Part shown: one piece after another, positions 45,101 through 50,076 of the stretch
Layout: every line of letters starts with the position of its first letter
How positions within the stretch are numbered: the stretch's first letter is position 1
NCBI GenBank assembly: GCA_040394635.1
Contig: JBEBRW010000021.1
Span: 12,660 to 76,659, forward strand
Direction: 5' to 3'
Source of the DNA: UBA5239 sp040394635
GTDB lineage: Bacteria > Verrucomicrobiota > Lentisphaeria > Victivallales > Victivallaceae
DNA length: 64,000 nucleotides
The notes under the pieces: generated by a model
The model's input: the letters and a program-made list of their open reading frames with translations, nothing else
Database searches by the model: none
What the model was told of the DNA's origin: nothing
Translations under genes and position numbers: made by a program

Positions 45101-46076
45101 TGAAGCCCGCTTCGACAACAAGAACGCCGGCAAGAACAAAAACGTCTATTTCGACGGCGACTCCTTGAGCGGCAATGACCTCGACAACTACGAGATCGTC
45201 TACGATGACAAAGGCGCTGATATCAATAAGGCCAGCTTGCTCATTGTCATCGATGACAAAAGCAAGATGACTGGCGAAAACGATCCGGCATTCACGGGTC
45301 ATACCGAGGGGCTGGTGGATGGTGATTCCGTCTTCGGTTATGATCGCAGTAACAAGGGCGAAGCCGCAGGCAAATACGCCATTGACGAGTATCAGATTGA
45401 TGACGGCAATGACGGCAACAACTACGATATCACGGTGATTGACGGAACACTGACGATCATCGGCCCGGAACCCTCCCCCATCCCCGTTACAGCCACAGCG
45501 CTGACCAATATCTACATGGATGCGTCCTCCAGAAATTATGACGTCAACGGCATGGATGAGGCAACTCTGATAAATATGGTATCGGCATTGGATGCAAACC
45601 GCGAGATGGACACCGAAGTTGATGAAGACAGCAGCGCCAATGTCAATAGTTCCTCATTCCAAACCATAAGCAAAGGTATGGAAAAAGCTAAAACCCAGCT
45701 CAAGGAAACCAATCAGAAACAGGCACTGGAAGAACGCGACCTGCAGGTAATTCAGCAAAGAGCAAACTCTGTTCTGACGAATTCCGGAATACACTCCCAA
45801 TCCACAGAACCGATTCAAATCATGGTTCCCGAGAGCAAATCGCCGGGCAACTTCAGGGTGGTAACTCCTGCCGGTACCGGCGGACTTAATCTCGACTTCA
45901 CCAACGAGAATACGAACCCGATGAATACCATGCCGACGTCAATCGACCTCAGTGGCGGCGCGCTCAATGTGGTCAACTTCAATGCTTTGGAACTGACGGA
46001 TACCGTCTGGATCGAAAAAGCGGAAAACCTCAAGGGCAGACTGGATCTTCTCCTCGAGGAAATGATGGCCGTATAA
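33129..46076 (+). CDS. Giant surface protein: LEPR-XLL-like motif, DUF4347, chlamydial Pmp-type beta-helix, YDG/MBG repeats
   Basis: This protein has 4315 residues. LEERVLFEAA at residues 14-23 is an LEPR-XLL-type motif as found at the start of giant PVC surface proteins; there is no ordinary signal peptide. Residues of about 153-308 are a DUF4347 domain (IVTHGNQGYF, ILIYGCNLAESESG). From about 335 to 3450 runs a right-handed beta-helix with many copies of GGAI(Y) and FxxN, the motifs of chlamydial Pmp proteins, in three large modules starting near residues 318, 1324 and 2247. A choice-of-anchor-Q-like end (DLDGKTR, IDMGAYE) lies near 3425-3450. Five 83-residue YDG-type repeats occupy about 3621-4035 and an MBG-like domain follows. 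The last 200 residues are partly helical and no C-terminal beta-barrel is seen. Probably an adhesin; the export route is unclear. Confidence 0.88.
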   Translation: MKRNDEEMMECFRLEERVLFEAAGAVEIADAQTNDPNADMNPTEQQARDEKAASQDAPPETPPGAMTAPGGVVQPDKVADIDAEITALIEGEIGAPAAGMDAIDDMINDLFNDYGADAVEDAIHDAFADGDHDEPETDIASPLPDIIIDPEQELVIINGSVQDTGKIIDSLKPNQEYLVLDADKDAMTQINDYLDASGKTYSAIHIVTHGNQGYFILNDESISADNFNAGAWSEIGSHLTKEGDILIYGCNLAESESGQNLISMIADASGADVAASTNTTGIGGDWTLEYQHGTIEALSITVDSYDYRLNDWQVTLSTDGLSGSGGEYIDNLTFDLRYAVDHAISGDSISFKLDSTDTITLNGKLVISQGKLTINGTNLGTGAGDGVVTIQTNGGDFHLFEASNASTDWDLTFKNINLIGNQTAGTDIDGGAIYIMGRNVTLNLDNVNISDSHGRMGGGVYVSSSTLDMTVANSHFEGNNAQYGGAVFTNAATTKISIDHSTFHNNTAKWYGGAVLIQESANGATATVNIDHATFTGNTVAQNDGGAIYFGSTSGTPATSFMVTVSNSLFEDNSASHLAGGSPGGGAMAFKRCGSVDLTITDSQFLSNDGYEGGAIAIAAQNYIKLTIDGSEFTGNSTIKQDGGAISAQIGSSSTATVYGTEISIKNSLFEGNDAIRGGAISVNDLSKSIKMDIADTTFKGNSAWQNGGAINLRADKGSVLLDINDGTVFDGNKAATNVQAATAYAGYGGGAIAAWGMGGVTINVNGTYDQATNAYSVQFINNTVESASDNVVLYGGAIAIATPTAYLSPAAGAKLTGSVNITGAYFANNTVKATGSGAQGQGGAVYVNPYVNSSNANISGESNVSLSGKVLFLNNEATTAGGAIYASSVRYGSSSAQTARTNLTISGDVQFTGNKSGLGGALYLNAESTASNNYTHVNATISGATFTNNSATSDGGAVYVADRPGTSTSLVTINSDTTFCGNSSNQNGGAIYLGHNVALTIAGATFLNNTAAADGGSIFIGGTTGAVNVGDAHFEFTNSTNAATRGGAIYTNRSVTLTNSEFSGLKADQGGAIYNAAGTLKITDTSFYKNAAVNGGAIYNAATCTVVNSSFYGNRASGNGGAIFNNAALIVVDSSFAANGATAGGGALYQNLSTASMQIMNSVLVGNYSTSTAVADDIYYSAGSVKMVYSVYGASNRTGYGATNKTSNVGDVYNAHWDGLELKNNDTNAVILENNVVVISKYGVAAYSGTLVGERSGMYFYRDLDTNLWKSFSTSTTYTFNESAANFGLTGGTIIKLGQNLGDRTVTHLAYNMGAYVLGLSPEIPSVVVNTDLDVINPFDNLISLREALQVYGGRVFNGSFYDVVNDQVITLSNYAPGTNITFAIESFSGSDMVITVSSQITISTYLSTMTIDGYNHAANAALRGNLTITVAKAGRSLVGGQWVTNADASNYRIFAADSNTTNWDISISNLNLIGGSAGNSVAGGAIYINGATAKLSLDHVNISGSQAGRGGAVAVDAVDNVTINIKDSTFTGNMAAGNADSGQGGGALNAKTSRTNAPTTINITITGNSKFLNNSSSGWGGAIAAVSTYHLNLTIAGNDANNRVIFDGNVAEYGSGGAILAQGSQGITDLQINHATFNNNVAEFGGGAIFLPGGSNLTWNTGRGCTIDVKNSIFSNNRTRNYTAQATGGGAFGITHERLSTFNITDSTFSGNSSTRQGGAIMILDFNSSGAPQIGTVMTLKNTDFLNNSAGAWGGAIYMKGNMSIEGGSFKGNSATYYGGIMLGGYNSAEGVMTATGTLFEGNHATAFGGALCATDMTFENVIFRDNYVNGNDIYAYAGAVAGGRMNLKGTVLFEGNYVKNTGDAYGGAFYGYALTVANGANVSFINNSAVSTGGGNAIGGAILSHRDLSLTGVLFQGNSAGYGGAIYSACNVILNNCVFINNSATLAGGAVYLEVPDATSIPTLTVLNSTFTGNSAGYGGAIYNGSTTTVSNSTFSKNTATGSGGALYNDIGSTATVSNSTFYSNSATVSGGAFYSEGTLTVVDTTLVANHAASGGAIDLNGGNAYVLNTLMLANYQGDDVDSLSDIKIEDGLLSMAYSIYGEVDGAFTDRANTKLSDTGIADPLKNILGAMWNAAKTDLVMISDDSHVVLDAEGVIAILNTGLAAYSGSLIGKLGEHFYYRDMADNTWKSFTTLQTFAANTTGPDFGLTGGTILNLGQNDVSRTNTHEAYNVGAYAIDLVKELPSTVVTTDQDIVNPFDFVISLREAIEVYGGRAFSGTYYDVTNDAIVTVSGYNPGTGITFAIENFSGTDLVVTVYSQLTINATYLSNMTINGYNNATLKGNITIKVENAGRILSGGSWIENPSASTYRIFTADNSTANWNLAFSNLNLIGGKTAAGGAIYVNGANVKFSLDNVNISGSQATRGGAVAVIGSGDSVVINLNNSTFTGNAATNSISSGDGGGALLAQTTRTTSPTTLSITITGNSKFLNNSSSGWGGAITAISSYHLNLTIAGTDANNRVVFDNNHALYGSGGAIFIQGTRGLTKVDINYTTMNANTAVFGGGAVYLGNGSNYSTYAGREARINVKNSIFSANKVTLEGSAAVTGGGAFDIEHEWLSSFDIADSTFSGNVSPRSGGAIMIHDNHSSHGGTAMTLKNTHFLNNISTTWGGAIYMKGNITITGGSFVGNKSGVGGAILLGASNSSEGNLTATGTLFEENGATMRGGALNAVNMILENTTFRNNYVNGDGSGISYGGAIDGKATLKGTVLFEGNYITNSKDAYGGAIYGSSLTIADGAKVSFINNSVTSSNGLALGGALFITNDLNLTGVIFEGNSAQYGGAIYSNRNITLDSCTFKKNAATLNGGAIYLVPNSTTPTLIIRNGTVFEGNTAVRHGGAIYANATTFTISGSYFNGNGAGRSGGAIYANCSVTINGGTQFGNISGNTAGEYGGAILAYGTLTVNNAEFYRNSAKLSGGAICGMGSVILNNAVFGDSAVTGSGNTAGEGGGAVCAYSSIQITDSSFALNSAEMGGAIYGGSDFTVTGSTFTGNSASIDGGAIYGDGDIFLQNVVFGDENSSGSGNHAGQDGGAVYAYGALQANDVYFYYNSAARDGGALYTVTNSGVNSSFYIGNTAGRDGGAIYNTGILALNNSVFRTNSAKQNGGAIYSDGELTLNNASFTGNTAKVNGGALYLADGGTFDSAEAIGFYSNHADVDGGAIYGLTSFGISAIFHDNTANRNGGAIYAADNLTVTHSEFRRNAANGDGGAVYAIGSSLTMDNTLIADSTAKGNGGGIYATATASLLNLTVVNNTATGNGGGMWNTAGATVKNSIFWGNRGAAMNQFNTGVTNTVTYSGIENWALGGTGNVNLQSDNAGARGSKFNDNAKGKYYVCFVDEANGDYHLDTGSYLINRGSNVPMPETDLDGKTRIFNYANGGRIDMGAYESQYKGNVVIDASGDDIVYGDTETLIADQDGFGGGGFTFHTDDSDYLDINGDQATAKKAGGKARIDIDYSGDENWNENSATIEINTLKRDITLKAEDAHYTYDGTTHKFYWDGIAGGRGFAFDDALISYDSNIYRNAGEYFDALINALIASGNGEDMTDNYNINYEKGTMIIDKATIVINRDGQDKVYDGTTDADYTWSIDGLIAGDDVDYNKGEAHFDNKNAGKNKDVYFDGDSLSGDDAGNYEIIYNDKGADIFKATIVVNRDGEDKVYDGTTNADYTWSIDGLIAGDDVDYHKGEARFDNKNAGKNKTIYFDGDSLSGSDLDNYEISYNDRGADIFKATIVVNRDGEDKVYDGTTAADYTWSIDGLIAGDDVDYNKGNAHFDNKNAGKNKTIYFDGDSLSGDDADNYEIIYNDKGADIFKAMIVVNRDGEDKVYDGTTDADYTWSLDGVIAGDDVDYNKGNAQFDNKNAGKNKTIYFDGDSLSGSDADNYEIIYNDEGADIFKATIVINRDGEDKVYDGTTNADYTWSIDGLIAGDDVDYHKGEARFDNKNAGKNKNVYFDGDSLSGNDLDNYEIVYDDKGADINKASLLIVIDDKSKMTGENDPAFTGHTEGLVDGDSVFGYDRSNKGEAAGKYAIDEYQIDDGNDGNNYDITVIDGTLTIIGPEPSPIPVTATALTNIYMDASSRNYDVNGMDEATLINMVSALDANREMDTEVDEDSSANVNSSSFQTISKGMEKAKTQLKETNQKQALEERDLQVIQQRANSVLTNSGIHSQSTEPIQIMVPESKSPGNFRVVTPAGTGGLNLDFTNENTNPMNTMPTSIDLSGGALNVVNFNALELTDTVWIEKAENLKGRLDLLLEEMMAV
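43989..45233 (+). repeat. Five in-frame 249-bp tandem repeats (YDG-type domains)
   Basis: Units begin at 43989, 44238, 44487, 44736 and 44985, each exactly 249 bases (83 codons), and end at 45233. Each encodes a unit beginning with IV(V/I)NRDG(E/Q)DKVYDGTT, then GLIAGDDVDY(N/H)KG and FDGDSLSG. Copies differ mainly at synonymous sites and a few residues (N/H before KG; DD or SD before the last tyrosine). They form a stalk of Ig-like units between the beta-helix and the C-terminus, and are a likely site of length variation by recombination. Confidence 0.9.
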
Positions 46077-46084
46077 CAACACCC

Positions 46085-46118
46085 ACCCCGGCTGCCGGCT
46101 CCTGTCCGCAGCCGGGGT
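46085..46118 (+). terminator. Hairpin after the giant gene
   Basis: ACCCCGGCTG (46085-46094) and CAGCCGGGGT (46109-46118) form a perfect 10-bp GC-rich stem with a 14-base loop, 8 bases after the stop. It lacks a strong T tract, so it may be a weak terminator or an mRNA-stabilising 3' end. Confidence 0.55.
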
Positions 46119-46144
46119 ACATTCCGCTAAATTATTTTCCCCGT

Positions 46145-46173
46145 TTGACAAAATATGTTTGTCGATGTATTTT
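46145..46173 (+). promoter_or_regulatory. Promoter of the acetolactate decarboxylase gene
   Basis: Perfect TTGACA (46145-46150), 17 bases, TATTTT (46168-46173). The start would be near 46180, leaving about 20 bases that include CAGGAG before the ATG at 46200. A TATAAT at 46182-46187 is too far from the -35. Confidence 0.55.
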
Positions 46174-46199
46174 GGCAGTATTATAATCAGGAGAATATT

Positions 46200-46967
46200 A
46201 TGAAACGGTTCCTTCTTTTTGCGGTATTGGCATGCATTCTGGCCGGCTGCAGTACGGCGGCGCCCCGCATCACGCAGATCGCCACCATCGACTCCCTGCT
46301 CGCCGGCGTTTATGACGGCTCGGAAACCCTTGGCAATTTGAAGCGCTACGGCGACCTCGGCATCGGCACCATCGACAAGCTCGATGGCGAAATACTGATG
46401 CTCGACGGCGTGGTCTATCAGGTCCGTGCGGACGGCAAAGTCTACCGGCCCGCCGACGACCGGACCACCCCGTTCGCCTCCGTGGTCAATTTCAAGCCGG
46501 AAAAATTCATTGACCTGCCGATGAATATCAAATTCAAGCCCCTGCTCGATTTCATGGACAAACACGCCTCCAATCCAAATGCCATGACAGCGATCCATAT
46601 CAAGGGCGAGTTCACCTGGATGCGAACCCGCTCGGTTCCGGCGCAGCAGAAGCCGTACCGCCCGCTGGCTGAAGTCACCAAAACCCAGCCGGAGTTCAAA
46701 CTTGAGACCGTATCCGGCGAGCTTGTCGGCTTCCGCCTGCCCGCTTATGTCAAGGGAATCAACGTGCCGGGATGGCATCTGCATTTCATCACCACCGACC
46801 GGACGCATGGCGGTCATGTGCTGGATTTCGAGCTGAAATCGGGTACCCTGGAATTAGTCGAAGTCTATGATTTCCGTATGATCCTGCCGCGTGACTCTGC
46901 CTTCGCCAAATCCGATCTGAGCCAGGACCGCTCCCGGGAGCTCCATGAAGCCGAATCCGCCCGATAA
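46200..46967 (+). CDS. Alpha-acetolactate decarboxylase, predicted lipoprotein
   Basis: This protein has 255 residues. Residues 1-17 are a lipoprotein signal with lipobox LAGC (Cys18). The rest matches acetolactate decarboxylase, which converts acetolactate to acetoin: DSLLAGVYDGS near the start, FKPLLDFMDKHA, IHIKGEF, GFRLPAYVKGINVPGWHLHFI and GHVLDFEL. The histidines in HLHF and GHVLDF are the expected zinc ligands. ATG at 46200 is preceded by CAGGAG; in-frame extension to 46155 is excluded by the promoter position. A membrane-anchored, extracytoplasmic form is unusual for bacterial acetoin pathways, and no acetolactate synthase lies nearby. Confidence 0.9.
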   Translation: MKRFLLFAVLACILAGCSTAAPRITQIATIDSLLAGVYDGSETLGNLKRYGDLGIGTIDKLDGEILMLDGVVYQVRADGKVYRPADDRTTPFASVVNFKPEKFIDLPMNIKFKPLLDFMDKHASNPNAMTAIHIKGEFTWMRTRSVPAQQKPYRPLAEVTKTQPEFKLETVSGELVGFRLPAYVKGINVPGWHLHFITTDRTHGGHVLDFELKSGTLELVEVYDFRMILPRDSAFAKSDLSQDRSRELHEAESAR

Positions 46968-47011
46968 ATTTCCGGAAAATAAATTTGCGTAAATTTGCGT
47001 AAATTCCATTT

Positions 47012-47039
47012 TTGTGTTATATTATCCGAATCATAATAT
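47012..47039 (+). promoter_or_regulatory. Weak candidate promoter of glmS
   Basis: TTGTGT (47012-47017), 16 bases, TAATAT (47034-47039), 20 bases before the ATG at 47059 in an AT-rich gap. Directly upstream lies AAATTTGCGT twice in tandem (46981-47000) with a third partial copy; whether it matters is unknown. Confidence 0.3.
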
Positions 47040-47058
47040 TAAAAGAGGATAATACAAC

Positions 47059-48894
47059 ATGTGTGGAATCGTTGGCTATGTCGGGGATCGGGAAGTACCG
47101 GTGACCTTGCTCGAAGGACTGAAGAAATTGGAATACCGGGGTTATGATTCGGCGGGGCTGGCCCTGCTGGATCAGGGGACTCTGGTCACGGTGAAAAATA
47201 TCGGCAAGGTCGCCAATCTTGAGAAGAAAACCGCCGGGCAAGTCGGCTTGAACCTGAAAAACGGCCTCGGCATCGCCCATACCCGCTGGGCCACCCACGG
47301 GTTTCCGTCCGAAGAAAACGCCCACCCTCACCTCGACGCCGCCGGACGTTTCGCCATTGTCCACAATGGCATCATCGAAAATTATCAGGTACTGAAAAAG
47401 CACCTGACAGACCGGGGCGTCAAGTTCGCCTCGGAAACCGACAGCGAGGTTCTGGCCCACCTGATCGCCGAATGTTATGAAGACGATCTTTTCAGCACAG
47501 TCGCCAGTGTCTTGAAAAAGATCAAGGGCACTTATGCGCTGGCCGTGATTTCGCTCGAACATCCGGGCACCATGGTCGTGGCCCGCCACGGCAGCCCGCT
47601 GCTGATCGGCATCGGCAAAAATGAAACGTTCGTCGCCAGCGACGCCGCCGCCATCGCCTCGTTCACCCGGCAGGTGATTTACCTGAACGACCACGATATC
47701 GCCCTCATTACCGCCGACGACGTCGACATCCGCAACCTCGACAATGTGGCGGTCAACCGTGACGTGGCAAACATCGACTGGGAGCCCGGCGCGGTCGAGA
47801 AAAGCGGTTTCGATCATTTCATGCTCAAGGAAATCTGCGAGCAGCCCGAGGCTCTCGCCAACACCATCCGCGGCCGCCTCGATCCCCGCTCCGCCAACGC
47901 CCGGCTGAACGGCCTGAACCTTTCCCCGTATGAACTCGCTAAAATTCACCGGATCGTGATCGCCGCCTGCGGCACCAGCATGCACGCGGGTATGGTCGGG
48001 CGTTATTATTTCGAGGACCTCGCGGCAATTCCGGTGGACGTGGAACAAGCCGCCGAGTTCCGCTACCGCAACCCGATCATCCAGCCCGACACGCTGGTGG
48101 TGCCGATCAGCCAGTCCGGCGAAACCGCCGACACGCTGGCCGCAGTGCGCGAAGCAGCCAACAAGGGCGCGATCGTCGCGGCAATCTGCAATGTGGTCGG
48201 CTCGACCATCGCCCGCGAATCCGAACGCTGTATCTATCTGCATGCCGGGCCGGAAATCGGGGTGGCCTCGACCAAGGCCTTCACCTGTCAGGTCTCGGTA
48301 CTGCTGATGATGGCGATGCTGCTGGGGCGCAACCGCCGCATGTCGTATCAGGCCGCTCTCGACCTGATCGCCGAAATCGAAAAAATCCCGCAACTGGTCA
48401 ATGAAGTTCTGGCGACCCGCGACCACATCGAAGCCGTGGCGAAAAAATATGCCCGCGCCGACAACTTCTTCTTCATCGGCCGCGGCTACCTCTACCCGGT
48501 GGCACTGGAAGGCGCTCTTAAACTCAAAGAAATCAGCTACATTCACGCCGAAGGCTATCACGCCGCCGAACTGAAACACGGCCCGATCGCCCTGCTCGAG
48601 GACAAAGTTCCGGTACTGGCGCTGGCCAACGACCTCCCCGGCAAAGACAAAATGATCGGCAACATCCAGGAGTGCCGCGCCCGCTGTTCGCCGGTGATCG
48701 CCACCGCCACGGCCGGCGACCACGAAGTCGGCGGCATGGTGGACGACGTCATCTGGATTCCACGCTGTTCACAATACATCGCCCCGATCGTCACGGTGGT
48801 GGCGCTGCAGCTCTTCTCCTATTATATAGCGCGCGAGCGCGGCTGCGAAATCGACCAACCCCGCAACCTCGCAAAGAGCGTCACTGTCGAGTAA
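47059..48894 (+). CDS. glmS: Glutamine-fructose-6-phosphate aminotransferase (isomerising)
   Basis: This 611-residue enzyme makes glucosamine 6-phosphate for peptidoglycan and LPS. The N-terminal Ntn amidotransferase starts MCGIVGYVG with the catalytic Cys2, and TRWATHG is the glutamine site. Two SIS domains follow (about 285-425 and 460-600) with CGTSMHAG, SQSGETADT and the closing DQPRNLAKSVTVE. Length and start are standard; AAAGAGGA precedes the ATG. No ribozyme-like structure was recognised in the short leader. It stands alone, with gaps on both sides. Confidence 0.98.
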   Translation: MCGIVGYVGDREVPVTLLEGLKKLEYRGYDSAGLALLDQGTLVTVKNIGKVANLEKKTAGQVGLNLKNGLGIAHTRWATHGFPSEENAHPHLDAAGRFAIVHNGIIENYQVLKKHLTDRGVKFASETDSEVLAHLIAECYEDDLFSTVASVLKKIKGTYALAVISLEHPGTMVVARHGSPLLIGIGKNETFVASDAAAIASFTRQVIYLNDHDIALITADDVDIRNLDNVAVNRDVANIDWEPGAVEKSGFDHFMLKEICEQPEALANTIRGRLDPRSANARLNGLNLSPYELAKIHRIVIAACGTSMHAGMVGRYYFEDLAAIPVDVEQAAEFRYRNPIIQPDTLVVPISQSGETADTLAAVREAANKGAIVAAICNVVGSTIARESERCIYLHAGPEIGVASTKAFTCQVSVLLMMAMLLGRNRRMSYQAALDLIAEIEKIPQLVNEVLATRDHIEAVAKKYARADNFFFIGRGYLYPVALEGALKLKEISYIHAEGYHAAELKHGPIALLEDKVPVLALANDLPGKDKMIGNIQECRARCSPVIATATAGDHEVGGMVDDVIWIPRCSQYIAPIVTVVALQLFSYYIARERGCEIDQPRNLAKSVTVE

Positions 48895-48908
48895 TTGGAG
48901 AATTGGCC

Positions 48909-48970
48909 GGCACTTCGTGCCTGAATTGGGGAATCAGGCTTCCGTGTCCGTCCGTGTAAGTCCGTGTCCC
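48909..48970. repeat. Small repeats after glmS
   Basis: GGCAC-TTC-GTGCC (48909-48921) is a tight 5-bp hairpin, followed by CCTGA/TCAGG (48920-48938), then three exact 10-base units beginning TCCGTGT at 48941, 48951 and 48961. The 12 bases CCCCTGAAAAAT at 48968-48979 recur in the glgA leader at 58608-58619, also next to CCGTGT. This suggests a small dispersed element. Confidence 0.4.
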
Positions 48971-49005
48971 CTGAAAAATATTTGTTGAAATCTTTTCTAA
49001 CCCTA

Positions 49006-49034
49006 TTGACAAAAGCAAATGTATCCGTTATAAT
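49006..49034 (+). promoter_or_regulatory. Perfect-consensus promoter of the LacI-regulator unit
   Basis: TTGACA (49006-49011), 17 bases, TATAAT (49029-49034): both boxes are exact consensus with optimal spacing. The start should be near 49041, inside the palindromic operator described in the next entry. A promoter this strong needs repression, which fits the operator. Confidence 0.8.
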
Positions 49035-49035
49035 A

Positions 49036-49061
49036 ATACGTATGACGTAATACGTATTACG
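49036..49061. promoter_or_regulatory. Double palindromic operator at the LacI-family promoter
   Basis: ATACGTAT occurs at 49036-49043 and again at 49050-49057, 14 bases apart. The second sits in a perfect 16-base palindrome CGTAATACGTATTACG (49046-49061) with the central CG typical of LacI-family operators. The sites begin immediately after the -10 box, so binding should block initiation; autoregulation is inferred. Confidence 0.7.
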
Positions 49062-49083
49062 CTATGACGAAAAATGGTGATTT

Positions 49084-50061
49084 ATGGGAATAACAATGGA
49101 AGAACTGGCCGTTTTGGCCAATGTTTCGCAAAGCACGGTGTCGCTGGTCCTGAACGGCAAGGGCGACGGCCGTATTGCCAAGCCGAAACAGGAGCGAATC
49201 CGCGAACTAGCCCGGCAGCACAACTACCGGCCGAACATGGCCGCCAAGGGCCTGCGTGCCCAGCGCCAGTACACGATCGGCATCATCATGCTCGCTCCCG
49301 CCAACTCATTTTATGCCAATATGGTTTCCGAGCTGCAATCCGAACTGGCTAAGCGCGGCTACATGGCTTTGTTCTCCTTTTACCAGGACGAGGCGGAGGA
49401 GTTTCCCAAAGCATACGACTCGGTGCTTCAGCACAATGTCGACGGAGTTATTGCCTGGGCCTACCATGAGTATCTGCGCTCCGAAACCGTGCCGACCGCG
49501 ATTTATTACTACCAGGGCAATGATTTTTGCGCTTTAAATATTGACTGGGATGGTTATGCGCATGACGCCATCGACTATCTGGTTTCGCTGGGGCATACCC
49601 GAATCGGCTTCGGAGTATCACCCCGTGACATCCGTTACCATTACCTGACAAAATACCGCCGGGAACTCGGACTGCCCGATAATCCCGACTGGTCGTTCAA
49701 GGTCATCGGGACCCTGCATGGCGGGGTTGAATTCATGACGCAATTCCTGGCCCTGAAAGACCGCCCCACAGCCATGATCCTGCTCAATGACTCCGTAGCC
49801 TACAGCGCCATCCCCGTTGCTTCCCGGGCCGGACTCAAGGTGCCGCGGGACCTCTCGATCATCGGCTATGACGATCTGGAAGAATCCTCTTATTTCGAGC
49901 CGGCTCTGACGACCTTCAATTGCCACAACCGGGAAATCGTCGATTCCCTGATCGAACTGGTTCTGGACCGCATTGAAAATCCGTCCGCTCCGGTGTACCG
50001 CACAAATATCACCAAACCACAACTAATCATACGAGAATCCTGTACAAAACCAAATAACTGA
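49084..50061 (+). CDS. LacI-family transcriptional regulator
   Basis: This protein has 325 residues. The N-terminal HTH is MEELAVLANVSQSTVSLVLNGKG, broken here only for description at residues 5-27, followed by the hinge helix RPNMAAKGLRAQ. Residues of about 60-320 form the periplasmic-binding-protein-like sugar sensor (IGIIMLAPANSFYANMVSEL, LSIIGYDDLEESSYFEP). The start MGIT at 49084 keeps the usual few residues before the HTH; its ribosome-binding site is poor, which may limit expression. It is the first gene of a unit with a pseudopilin and a DUF4838 protein and likely responds to a sugar released by that system. Confidence 0.93.
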   Translation: MGITMEELAVLANVSQSTVSLVLNGKGDGRIAKPKQERIRELARQHNYRPNMAAKGLRAQRQYTIGIIMLAPANSFYANMVSELQSELAKRGYMALFSFYQDEAEEFPKAYDSVLQHNVDGVIAWAYHEYLRSETVPTAIYYYQGNDFCALNIDWDGYAHDAIDYLVSLGHTRIGFGVSPRDIRYHYLTKYRRELGLPDNPDWSFKVIGTLHGGVEFMTQFLALKDRPTAMILLNDSVAYSAIPVASRAGLKVPRDLSIIGYDDLEESSYFEPALTTFNCHNREIVDSLIELVLDRIENPSAPVYRTNITKPQLIIRESCTKPNN

Positions 50062-50076
50062 AAACGGAGGTATTTT

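Noticed and set aside
43989..45233. Regular repeats suggestive of CRISPR
   Set aside because: The units are 249 bases, contiguous, in frame and coding for protein domains; there are no short repeats with unique spacers and no cas genes.
42954..45302. 782-codon open frame on the minus strand inside the giant gene
   Set aside because: It is the mirror of GC-biased, repetitive coding sequence on the plus strand; the product is a monotonous V/I/D pattern with no start context, and its repeats simply mirror the 249-bp units.
46968..47058. Possible glmS ribozyme or riboswitch in the glmS leader
   Set aside because: The gap is only 91 bases, AT-rich, and mostly promoter; the ribozyme core is not present.
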